A stretch of 64,000 nucleotides of DNA. It comes from an uncultured Bacteroidales bacterium. Lineage in GTDB: Bacteria; Bacteroidota; Bacteroidia; Bacteroidales; Muribaculaceae. The number at the start of each line of letters is the position of its first letter. Position 1 is the stretch's first letter. The position numbers were made by a program, and so were the translations under genes. Below are positions 9,025 through 16,649 of the stretch, piece by piece. Location of the stretch: NCBI GenBank assembly GCA_902782465.1, contig CACZNH010000003.1, forward strand, positions 1 through 64,000. The letters run 5' to 3'. Below the pieces are notes generated by a model that made no database searches, was not told the DNA's origin, and saw only the letters and a list, made by a program, of their open reading frames with translations.

Positions 9025-11211
9025 ATGAAAAGATTCTCTCTTATCCTTGCAGCAATGATGTTCCTGGGTTCCGGCACGATGAGTGCTTGGCAGGGTGACG
9101 TTGCTGTGCAAACGCCCAACACCCAGTTGGTGCTGCACGCCCGCGAGGGCGGTGACCTGCGCATGGGCTACTACGGCAACAAGAGTGCCACACTGCAGCA
9201 ACTGCGCGACGGGGGTGCCGACCTTAACTTCTCGGCATTGCCCGCATTCGGCACCGTGGACGCCATCCATCTGCCTGCTATTCAGGTGCTGCATGCCGAC
9301 GGCGACCTGAACCTTGAGCTCAAGGTTACCAACTACGAAACGAGCAGCGACGACCGCTCGCAACTTCACATTTTCACAATGACCGACAAACTGCTGCCCG
9401 TCACAGTGAAAGTGTTCTATAAAGCCTACAAAAACGTGGACGTGATTGAGACTTGGACTGAAATCTCTCACCAGGAGAAACGTGCTATCACCCTCAAGCG
9501 CTTCGATTCCGGACACTTGACACTGCGCCAAGGCGACGTGTGGATCAGCCACCTGCACGGCAACTGGGCAGCCGAGGCCGAGCCCACGACCGAACCGCTA
9601 ACCCAAGGCCTGAAGACCATCCGCAATACCGACGGCGCCCGCAACTCTCACCTGGACGCTCCCGAGCTGATGATTTCGCTCGACGGTGAACCGCAGGAGA
9701 CCACGGGTCGCGTCATTGCAGCCATCCTGTGCTGGAGCGGCAACTACGAACTCCGCATCAACACGACAGGCCATCGTCAGCACCAGTTCTACGCCGGTAT
9801 CGATCCCATGTCATCAGAATATGTACTCGAGCCCAACGAACTCTTTGAAACTCCGCATCTGGCTCTTGCCTACTCTGAGGACGGCCTGGGAGGTGCCAGC
9901 CGCACCATCCATCGCTGGGCACGCACCGAGGGTATGTTCCACCGTGGCATGAAGACGGGCGACATCCTGCTCAACTCGTGGGAAGGCGTCGTGTTTGACA
10001 TCAAGGAGGAAACCATGATCAACATGATGGACGACATCGCCAAGTTTGGCGGCGAACTGTTCGTGATGGACGATGGTTGGTTTGGCGACAAGTATCCCCG
10101 CAACAACGACTCTTCGTCGTTGGGCGACTGGGTGGTTGACAAGCGCAAACTGCCCGGCGGCATCAGCACCCTCACCCAGGCGGCCCGTCAGCGTGGCATC
10201 AAGTTCGGCATCTGGATTGAGCCCGAGATGTGCAACACCGTGAGTGAACTCTACGAGAAACACCCCGACTGGATGCTTCAGACCAAGGGTCGCGAACTCA
10301 AACAAGGCCGTGGCGGCACACAGGTTGTGCTCGACCTGACCAACCCCAAGGTGCAGGACTTCATCTTCGGCATCGTGGACAACCTGATGACGCAGAATCC
10401 TGACATCGCTTATATCAAGTGGGATGCCAATGCCTCCATTCAGAACTACGGCTCGCTATACTTGCCCAAGAACAAGCAGAACAATATCTCCATCCTGTGG
10501 CACCGCGGACTCATCAACGTGCTCAAGCGCATCCGCGCCAAGTATCCCGACCTGGTCATGCAAGACTGTGCCTCGGGTGGTGGCCGTGCCAACTATGGCC
10601 TGCTGCCCTACTTCGACGAGTTCTGGGTGAGCGATAACAACGATGCCCTGCAGCGCGTTTATATCCAGTATGGAACCTCCTACTTCTTCCCTGCCAACGC
10701 CATGGCACAGCACATCGGCGGCTCTCCTTATTGGAACACGGGCGGCCGTGTCATCCCCATCAAGTTCCGCTGCGACGTGGCCATGAGCGGACGTCTGGGC
10801 ATGGAGCTGCAACCGCGACACATGAGCCAGGAGGAACACGACCAGTGCACACAGGCGTTTGCCGACTACAAGTTGCTGCGCCCCGTCGTGCAGACCGGCA
10901 ACCTCTATCGTCTGATTTCGCCCTACAACCGCAAGGGCGTCTCGTCCATCATGTTCAGCAACGATGCGATGGACCATGCCGTGTGGTTCGTCTACAAGGT
11001 TGACAACTACGTTGACCAGCCACTGCCGCGCATCCAGCTTGCAGGCCTTGATCCCGAACGCAGTTACACCATCACCGAGCGCAACGTCAAGGTGGGCCAA
11101 AAGCCATGCGAACTCAACGGCAAGACCTTCACCGGCCGCTTCCTGATGGACATCGGTCTTGAAGTGCCCCTGGCCAGCGACTACGCCAGCCGCATCTTCG
11201 AGCTCAGATAA
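9025..11211 (+). CDS. Secreted alpha-galactosidase (GH36)
   Basis: 728-aa enzyme with a signal peptide (MKRFSLILAAMMFLGSGTMSA), so it is periplasmic or outer-surface. The GH36 layout is N-terminal beta-supersandwich, central TIM barrel (ILLNSWEGVVFDIKEE, FVMDDGWFGDKYP..., GDWVVDKRKLPGGI, FGIWIEPEM) and C-terminal beta domain. The nucleophile is Asp467 in YIKWDANASI and the acid/base is expected at Asp537 in FWVSDNNDALQR; the DCASGGGRANYG segment is also conserved. It should remove alpha-1,6-galactose side chains from galacto(gluco)mannan before or after GH26 cleavage. Located 48 bp after GH94 in the same operon. Confidence 0.92.
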   Translation: MKRFSLILAAMMFLGSGTMSAWQGDVAVQTPNTQLVLHAREGGDLRMGYYGNKSATLQQLRDGGADLNFSALPAFGTVDAIHLPAIQVLHADGDLNLELKVTNYETSSDDRSQLHIFTMTDKLLPVTVKVFYKAYKNVDVIETWTEISHQEKRAITLKRFDSGHLTLRQGDVWISHLHGNWAAEAEPTTEPLTQGLKTIRNTDGARNSHLDAPELMISLDGEPQETTGRVIAAILCWSGNYELRINTTGHRQHQFYAGIDPMSSEYVLEPNELFETPHLALAYSEDGLGGASRTIHRWARTEGMFHRGMKTGDILLNSWEGVVFDIKEETMINMMDDIAKFGGELFVMDDGWFGDKYPRNNDSSSLGDWVVDKRKLPGGISTLTQAARQRGIKFGIWIEPEMCNTVSELYEKHPDWMLQTKGRELKQGRGGTQVVLDLTNPKVQDFIFGIVDNLMTQNPDIAYIKWDANASIQNYGSLYLPKNKQNNISILWHRGLINVLKRIRAKYPDLVMQDCASGGGRANYGLLPYFDEFWVSDNNDALQRVYIQYGTSYFFPANAMAQHIGGSPYWNTGGRVIPIKFRCDVAMSGRLGMELQPRHMSQEEHDQCTQAFADYKLLRPVVQTGNLYRLISPYNRKGVSSIMFSNDAMDHAVWFVYKVDNYVDQPLPRIQLAGLDPERSYTITERNVKVGQKPCELNGKTFTGRFLMDIGLEVPLASDYASRIFELR

Positions 11212-11303
11212 AGGAGTTAGGAGTTAGGAGTTAGGCGTTAGGAGTTAGGCTTTAGGGCGCGGATGCCAACTAATGACTAAGGACTAAGGACTTAAAACTA
11301 AAA
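11206..11303. repeat. Heptad-repeat array with GCGGATGCC core (copy 3)
   Basis: Begins at the GH36 stop codon. The left arm has units GGAGTTA x3, GGCGTTA, GGAGTTA, GGCTTTA (11213-11254). The core GCGGATGCC is at 11259-11267 in the same orientation as copy 1. The right arm has units ACTAATG, ACTAAGG x2, ACTTAAA, ACTAAAA (11269-11303). The GH26 start codon is 28 bp further on. Confidence 0.8.
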
Positions 11304-11330
11304 TAATCACCTAAACAAGACAATAAAAAA

Positions 11331-12431
11331 ATGAAAATGATGAAACCAAGACTGTTGCTCATCGCCCTGCTGTTTGTCTTTTGCGCATCACAGGCAGGCG
11401 CCCGTGCACCCCGAGTTGAGAAAACCCCGGCGCAAAAGTTGATTGAGCGCCTCACCAAGCTGCAAAAACGCGGCATCATGTACGGCCATCAGGACGACCC
11501 CTTCTATGGCATCACTTGGGAGTGGGAGCAGGGCCGTTCCGACACCTATGACCTTGTTGGCGACTACCCTGGCGTGATGGGCTTTGACTTGGGCGGCATC
11601 GAGATGGGTGACGACAAGAACCTGGATTCGGTACCGTTCAATTGGATTCGTGAAGAAATCATCAAGCATTATGAGCGTGGCGGTATCGTAACGCTGTCAT
11701 GGCATCCGCGCAATCCCATGTTGGGCACCACCGCTTGGATTGAGAGCGACATCCAGTCGTTTGAGGCAGCAAAGCCTTATCTTGAGAAAACCGGTCAGCT
11801 CGGTCTTGTCCTCGATCCCAGGAGCACGGTCAGGGAGATTCTGCCCGGTGGCAAGGGTCACGACAAGTTCATGACCTGGCTCAAACGTGTGGAGGATTTC
11901 ATCCTCTCGCTCACCGACAAGGACGGAAAACCTGTTCCTGTTATCTTCCGTCCCTGGCATGAGTACAACGGCGGATGGTTCTGGTGGGGCAAGGGCAATT
12001 GCACCGACGAGGATTTCCTGCGCTTGTGGAATCTTACCCAAGATTACCTCAACAAGAGCCTGTCCAAGTCCATCGTGTGGAGTTGCTCGCCCAACTTGGG
12101 GGTCAATCCGCAGGAATTCTATAACCGTTGGCCTGGTGACGACCGTGTTGATTTGTTAGGTCTTGACGCCTATCAGTGGGGTACCGAAGAAGATTTTGTC
12201 AAGCAGTGTAATGCCGATATGGACTTCCTGGACACCTATGCCCAGGAGCATGGCCTGCTGCTGGCAATCACCGAGTGCGGCTACAAGAATTCGCCCGATG
12301 CCACCTGGTGGAGCCGCGTGTTGCTGCCCATCATGGAGAAACACCATCCCTGCTATTTCTTGCCGTATTTCAAGCAAATGGCAAAGAAAAAGCAAATCCT
12401 CTTCGTCAAGGACATCAAGAAAGTGAAGTAA
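11331..12431 (+). CDS. Secreted endo-beta-1,4-mannanase (GH26)
   Basis: 366-aa enzyme with signal peptide (MKMMKPRLLLIALLFVFCASQAGA; no good lipobox). A single GH26 catalytic TIM barrel follows. GIMYGHQDDPFYG opens the domain, FRPWHEYNGGWFWWG holds the acid/base Glu211, and LAITECGYK holds the nucleophile Glu315. The enzyme hydrolyses internal beta-1,4-mannosidic bonds of mannan, glucomannan or galactomannan, probably giving mannobiose for the epimerase/phosphorylase route. There is no carbohydrate-binding module. It is the last gene of the operon and is followed by an intrinsic terminator. Confidence 0.92.
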   Translation: MKMMKPRLLLIALLFVFCASQAGARAPRVEKTPAQKLIERLTKLQKRGIMYGHQDDPFYGITWEWEQGRSDTYDLVGDYPGVMGFDLGGIEMGDDKNLDSVPFNWIREEIIKHYERGGIVTLSWHPRNPMLGTTAWIESDIQSFEAAKPYLEKTGQLGLVLDPRSTVREILPGGKGHDKFMTWLKRVEDFILSLTDKDGKPVPVIFRPWHEYNGGWFWWGKGNCTDEDFLRLWNLTQDYLNKSLSKSIVWSCSPNLGVNPQEFYNRWPGDDRVDLLGLDAYQWGTEEDFVKQCNADMDFLDTYAQEHGLLLAITECGYKNSPDATWWSRVLLPIMEKHHPCYFLPYFKQMAKKKQILFVKDIKKVK

Positions 12432-12465
12432 TCCAACAGTTAACAGTAAATCGTTATTCTACAAC

Positions 12466-12501
12466 AAAGAAAGCCGGCAAATGGTGCTGCCGGCTTTCTT
12501 T
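12466..12501 (+). terminator. Terminator of the mannan operon
   Basis: Perfect 14-bp inverted repeat, AAAGAAAGCCGGCA (12466-12479) and TGCCGGCTTTCTTT (12488-12501), with an 8-nt loop. The descending arm is T-rich. It lies 35 bp after the GH26 stop and ahead of the convergent restriction-modification genes. Confidence 0.85.
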
Positions 12502-12591
12502 GTGTTGGGAAGATTGTTAGTTGATTACTTGTGATGTATTACATAATTAAGTTCGTGAATACCGTTTTTCAATCTTATCAATGAACCTAAT

Positions 12592-14226
12592 CTACGGTTC
12601 GATGAAGACTGGGGTTCCCTTCTCGTTTTCGTGATTGATCTCGATCAGTTTCTTGATTAGGCACTGATTAACTAAAGGGCTGAGGTCCATATCAAGAGGA
12701 GTGATGTTAAAGGTCTCGTAGCTCTTTCGTATATACCAGCTTGGATAGCTCATCGCCTTGAGCTCATCATTATCCATCTGCTGATGTCCAACGACTTTGA
12801 AGGCTGTCAGTCTTTCGGGTTTCTCCAGCTCATATAGTACCAATAGAGAAGTCCTGTCAAACATGTCTCGATGCTCTTCCACGGATCCCTTTGTTCTTCC
12901 CAACCTCACATTATAGATGTTATGATCAAGAACCCATTCTCTCTGTCTCTTGTCCTTGGTACATCCAATGAGGATAGTCTTGTCTCCACCAAAGAAGTTA
13001 ATAATGGCCTGGTCGAAACGATTCCACTTGTAACACTCAAATGGTTCCGCTGCCTGCATTAGTTCATTGCCATTCTCAGAATAAGCTACTACCTTTGTCC
13101 GCAGGTCAATAATTCTTGCTTTCTCTGATTGTTCCACAATGCTGTGAGCAGCATCAAGTCTGAGGGTTGCATATTTGACCACGTTTGCAATAACAATCTT
13201 TTCTACTACACTCATCAACTTCTCCATAGCTGAGAGGTCTGGTTCACCAGCAACATTACAGGGAAGTGAGATATTTAATGCATCAGCGTCTTTTGCGTAA
13301 AAATTGTGCCCATAGTCGAATTGACCATTATGAGCAACTTTATGACAAGCTGTTGTGACAAAAATTGCGGCGTGTTTTGGTAGTTTCTCCGTATGTACCA
13401 CCGCAATATGGTCGTCTGCCCCATAGTCGTAATTACGATATTTAGCAGAGCCAAACATATCAATTGTTGTGGTATTATTGGAGAATACGTCAACTTGATT
13501 GCCTATAAATGCGGATATGCCAGTTTCTGCCTCTCCTGCAGTTACAAATGGAAGTGATCCTGGGATGCGATCATCGCCTTTTAAACGTTTACCACGAGTT
13601 GACTTGCCAAAAAGTTTTTCTATATTGAACTCCTGCCATTGCCAATTATGGAAGTTATCAAGTACTTCATAATCATCCTCATTAAGTACATAATCATTTA
13701 GTCCAGTGGCAAGTAGATAAGCCTCGAGTTCGCGCAAGCGCGACTCCTCGAGTTCGCGCAAGAAATTCTCCATAAACACGAAATCGATTTCCCCATCTGA
13801 ATTGATGGGGAGCGATATCTTGAAATCATGACTTTGCGAGCTTCTTAGTTTGTTCCCGTAAGAATACTTCCCATCTAATGATTTACCAATGATAGCAGAA
13901 ATGAATAGCATTGCGTTGGGAGAGTATTCTTTGATATCGCTCCAATATACTCCTGTGTCATCGCCAGCACCAAAAGCATAACTGCGATAGAAAGTATTGC
14001 CAAAAATATCAATAGTTATGGCATTGGCCGGGAACGAAGCAACAGGATTCGAGATATATCCAATTACACCTTGATTAGTAGTACCAGACATTACAAAAGG
14101 GATACTCCCAGGTTTTTGGTCTTCCTTTTTCAACCGACGCCCCTGCTCTATATGGTTAAATAATTCTTTCAATTTGTATTCACCCCACTTAACGTTTTGC
14201 AGCCTTTCGTTAAGCGGGGTTAAAGT
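12592..14226 (-). CDS. BcgI-like specificity (S/B) region with two target-recognition domains, probably translated by -1 frameshift from the upstream gene
   Basis: The frame from 14226 to the TAG at 12594-12592 encodes 544 aa. Two related target-recognition domains are visible. The first is WGEYKLKELFNHIEQGRRLK...PFVMSG. The second starts with WQEFNIEKLFGKSTRGKRLK...PFVTAG. These resemble HsdS and BcgI-type S subunits, which choose the DNA site. About 170 C-terminal residues (from SIVEQSEKARIIDLRTK on) are an extension I do not recognise. The first in-frame start-like codon, TTG at 14172, would cut off WGEY and other conserved residues. The frame is open back past the end of the nuclease/methylase gene, in the -1 frame. 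A frameshift signal at 14182-14245 would fuse both parts into one R-M-S protein of about 1,226 aa, as in single-chain type IIB enzymes. Confidence 0.82.
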   Translation of the reverse strand, partial: TLTPLNERLQNVKWGEYKLKELFNHIEQGRRLKKEDQKPGSIPFVMSGTTNQGVIGYISNPVASFPANAITIDIFGNTFYRSYAFGAGDDTGVYWSDIKEYSPNAMLFISAIIGKSLDGKYSYGNKLRSSQSHDFKISLPINSDGEIDFVFMENFLRELEESRLRELEAYLLATGLNDYVLNEDDYEVLDNFHNWQWQEFNIEKLFGKSTRGKRLKGDDRIPGSLPFVTAGEAETGISAFIGNQVDVFSNNTTTIDMFGSAKYRNYDYGADDHIAVVHTEKLPKHAAIFVTTACHKVAHNGQFDYGHNFYAKDADALNISLPCNVAGEPDLSAMEKLMSVVEKIVIANVVKYATLRLDAAHSIVEQSEKARIIDLRTKVVAYSENGNELMQAAEPFECYKWNRFDQAIINFFGGDKTILIGCTKDKRQREWVLDHNIYNVRLGRTKGSVEEHRDMFDRTSLLVLYELEKPERLTAFKVVGHQQMDNDELKAMSYPSWYIRKSYETFNITPLDMDLSPLVNQCLIKKLIEINHENEKGTPVFIEP

Positions 14227-14245
14227 TTTCCCAGGCCATCCTCCT
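14182..14245 (-). promoter_or_regulatory. Predicted programmed -1 ribosomal frameshift signal
   Basis: Read on the minus strand. SD-like AGGAGG lies at 14245-14240. The slippery heptamer G GGA AAA is at 14232-14226 in the nuclease/methylase frame (CTG GGA AAA CTT TAA). The zero-frame stop TAA is at 14222-14220. After a 5-nt spacer comes a stem-loop with arms ACCCCGCTTAACG (14220-14208) and CGTTAAGTGGGGT (14194-14182): 13 pairs including one G-U, around a 13-nt loop. A slip to the -1 frame gives GGG AAA ACT TTA ACC and enters the specificity frame. The order and spacing are those of known bacterial -1 sites. Confidence 0.75.
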
Positions 14246-16271
14246 CATTGCTGGATTTTTTCTTTAGCAGATTGCTTACCTCCCATGCAAGATACTCTGC
14301 TACTGTGTTGCGGAAATCATCGAGCGTGGGACGCGTATCTACTGGGGCAGTCTGGTTCCAGTCGGCTCCGTTTTTGGGGTCAATATGTCCCTCATAGAAG
14401 TCTTTCTCATTGATGTAATGAAGTTTCTCCTTGCCGTAGCGAACAAGTTGAACCACTTCTTCGTACCGTTCACCAGCATGGTCGGAATCGCGAAGATTCA
14501 CCGATGCCTTCTTCCGATTAGTGCGGGTGTAGCCATCGTTGGTGAAGTCGATGAAACGAACAATGTCGTCCTTCTGGTGCGCCTCACCTACGCGGAAAAC
14601 GTATATGTTGGTTTGTACCGAACTTTTGCCGATAAAAAGATCAAGCGGCATCTTGATGCTGGCTAGCAACGTAGAGTGTTCAAGTATGCTACGGTTATAC
14701 TCCACAGCCTTACCGCTTCCTGCCGAGTTCTGTATAATAATGGCAGCATAGCCGCTGTTCATCATAGAAAGAGCTCGCTTCACAAACACCATGCCATTGC
14801 CTGGAGCAGAATAAGGTGGATTAAGAACAAAAGCATTGGCTGGGAAAGGACGTGAAGTGTCTCCAAAACCATAATTTCCATCAAAGTTTAGAAGTGAATC
14901 CTGATTGAGTACGTTAGATGAACCGTCACCCATCAATATCATATTGAGGGTAGCAAGCATATAGATGTTCTCCAAAATCTCGAGGCCGAGAAGTTGGTTG
15001 GCTTTTATCTCAGCCTCTTTTATCAACAACTCTTCAGGTGAATTGATATGGGCTTTGGCATCTGAGAGCATTTCATTCATGGCAGCAACAAGAAGACCTG
15101 CGCTACCAGTAGCAAAATCCCAAACGTAGCTGTTGCGATTAACACGAGCCAATTTTACCAATAGTGTAGCAACGTATGATGGAGTGAGAACCACATCGTT
15201 GAGTTTATCCTGTGTAAACCCCAGCCAGTTGTACATCTCATTGAACAAGCGACCTGTGAAATCGGTTGATAGACCAATCTTATAGTAAATGCCGAGGTCA
15301 TCCACTACTTTGCAGAAAACTCGTTTCAGTTGGCTTTCGCCATTATCTGCACGATTGATGTTTTCTGTAGTTAGGGTGTTCTCTAATGTGCGAACAATAA
15401 GGTCCTGTTTATCTTTGGGTATTTTCTTACTATCATCAGCCAAAAAGGCTTTAATCTTACGGATGATAATGTCGCCATCACGTTGGCCTTGTTCCTGTGA
15501 GGAGGTGAGATCTTGCTTTTCAAGAGGCTTTACTTTATTGGGAATGCCAAGAGTAGCTATAATTGTTGCCGCTACAAGATAAACGCGTCCACTCTCAGAA
15601 ATACCTTTCTCGTTTTGATAAATGTCGTTGTTCAGTTTAATGAGGCTGATATTGATTTCCTGTTCGCGACGTTGCTTTAGTTTTTCTAGTTCATCAAGGC
15701 TGAGGCTGAGGTTATGAACCTGTTCAACGAAAGCTTCGAAATGTTTCGGAGTAAGGAATGAAAGGTCAGTAAAGTCACCTACTTGCTGACCTACGCCAAA
15801 GTTGTCTTTGCCAACGTAATAAACTCCAATCTCGTAATGCAGTTCTTCAGTAGCGGAGTCACGATAGCCAGTGATTCCAATGGAAATAATATGTTCATAA
15901 GTAGTGTAGTGTAATAGCGCAGTAGCATAATGAACAGAACCATTAACGGCATATTGACTGATATTCTTAAACTCAGGCTGTCCCTTGGCGTTACGATTGG
16001 CTACATGACCATCAGCGTCTAGTTTTACAAGTTTGTCTTTATATCCCTTGTATTCTATGAGTATCGGCCACCATTCGCCTCGGCTGTCTTTCAGCAACAA
16101 GCTACAATCTGGACGATTGCCCCCTGAACCACCTTGTTTTGATTCGTACTCCAGTAGAGCATTTTTGATTTCTTCGTTAGGAGCATCTTGCTCTATGAAA
16201 TATTTGAGCTTGTATTTTTTAAGCCAGCCATTAGCCAAATCGGCTATCTGTGGTTCTACTGATTGTGCCAT
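14220..16271 (-). CDS. BcgI-like type IIB restriction endonuclease/adenine-N6 methyltransferase (R-M, A subunit)
   Basis: 683-aa protein from ATG 16271. It has a PD-(D/E)XK nuclease region (NRPDCSLLLKD ... ILIEYKG: Asp55, Glu73, Lys75), a helical spacer, then a gamma-class N6-adenine methylase with motif I DFATGSAGLL (385-394) and motif IV NPPY (484-487). Nuclease-methylase fusion plus a separate specificity region is the BcgI type IIB architecture, which cuts on both sides of a bipartite site. An upstream in-frame start (16316) was not used because a -7 box (16289-16296) falls inside that extension. The zero-frame product ends KL* right after a slippery heptamer, so termination may yield an R-M subunit and frameshifting an R-M-S fusion. 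It is flanked by unrelated metabolic genes, consistent with a defence-gene insertion. Confidence 0.85.
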   Translation of the reverse strand: MAQSVEPQIADLANGWLKKYKLKYFIEQDAPNEEIKNALLEYESKQGGSGGNRPDCSLLLKDSRGEWWPILIEYKGYKDKLVKLDADGHVANRNAKGQPEFKNISQYAVNGSVHYATALLHYTTYEHIISIGITGYRDSATEELHYEIGVYYVGKDNFGVGQQVGDFTDLSFLTPKHFEAFVEQVHNLSLSLDELEKLKQRREQEINISLIKLNNDIYQNEKGISESGRVYLVAATIIATLGIPNKVKPLEKQDLTSSQEQGQRDGDIIIRKIKAFLADDSKKIPKDKQDLIVRTLENTLTTENINRADNGESQLKRVFCKVVDDLGIYYKIGLSTDFTGRLFNEMYNWLGFTQDKLNDVVLTPSYVATLLVKLARVNRNSYVWDFATGSAGLLVAAMNEMLSDAKAHINSPEELLIKEAEIKANQLLGLEILENIYMLATLNMILMGDGSSNVLNQDSLLNFDGNYGFGDTSRPFPANAFVLNPPYSAPGNGMVFVKRALSMMNSGYAAIIIQNSAGSGKAVEYNRSILEHSTLLASIKMPLDLFIGKSSVQTNIYVFRVGEAHQKDDIVRFIDFTNDGYTRTNRKKASVNLRDSDHAGERYEEVVQLVRYGKEKLHYINEKDFYEGHIDPKNGADWNQTAPVDTRPTLDDFRNTVAEYLAWEVSNLLKKKSSNEEDGLGKL

Positions 16272-16288
16272 AGTTTTACTCTTTATAG

Positions 16289-16296
16289 CAAAGTTA
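16289..16296 (-). promoter_or_regulatory. -7 box closest to the restriction-modification gene
   Basis: TAACTTTG on the minus strand fits TAnnTTTG. It predicts transcription from about 16281, 10 nt before the ATG at 16271, and excludes the upstream start at 16316. Confidence 0.45.
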
Positions 16297-16458
16297 ATTT
16301 CATGTTTATCAACCATTTAGTTTCCTGTAATTATTTCTACAGGAGACAAACTGCCTTGTTTCAAAAACAAACTCCAATGCAGTCCCTGCAGGCCGACCAA
16401 AGCCTATATAACCGCAAAGGAGTTTGTTATATCGTTCAACTCTCGGTCTTTCGCAGGT

Positions 16459-16489
16459 CAAGAATATTCTTGTTCCGGACGCAAAGATA
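16459..16489 (-). promoter_or_regulatory. Second -7 box with adjacent 14-bp perfect palindrome (candidate operator)
   Basis: TATCTTTG at 16489-16482 is a match to TAnnTTTG, with a predicted start near 16475. Directly downstream lies the perfect palindrome CAAGAATATTCTTG (16459-16472). A repressor bound there would block initiation, which would suit controlled expression of a restriction system. No regulator gene for it is visible in the window. Confidence 0.4.
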
Positions 16490-16578
16490 AGCTTTTTTCT
16501 TGAAAAATGGGCATATTACATATCTAATGATTTCACACAATCCCAAATCTCACAAAAACGCAAATCTGTAATCCGCTG

Positions 16579-16615
16579 CAAAATTACCCCATCCTAGTGC
16601 CAAATTTAGGCACTA
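16579..16615 (-). promoter_or_regulatory. Third -7 box and a 7-bp inverted repeat upstream of the restriction genes
   Basis: TAATTTTG at 16586-16579 matches TAnnTTTG, and TAGTGCC/GGCACTA (16595-16601, 16609-16615) forms an inverted repeat just upstream of it. The 16317-16649 gap also holds a CCTGTA/TACAGG hairpin (16324-16343) but no gene. The repeat could instead belong to the end of the aldo/keto reductase gene. Confidence 0.3.
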
Positions 16616-16649
16616 CGAACAGCAAAAACCTTAAAAAAGTCCCAATTTT

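Noticed and set aside
14173-14226. Independent translation of the specificity gene from TTG at 14172 or a near-cognate codon
   Set aside because: TTG would remove conserved residues of the first recognition domain, and upstream near-cognate codons lie within the stem-loop. Kept as an alternative, but the frameshift explains more.
16272-16316. Upstream start for the restriction-modification gene
   Set aside because: A -7 box lies within this extension, so the start at 16271 is more likely.
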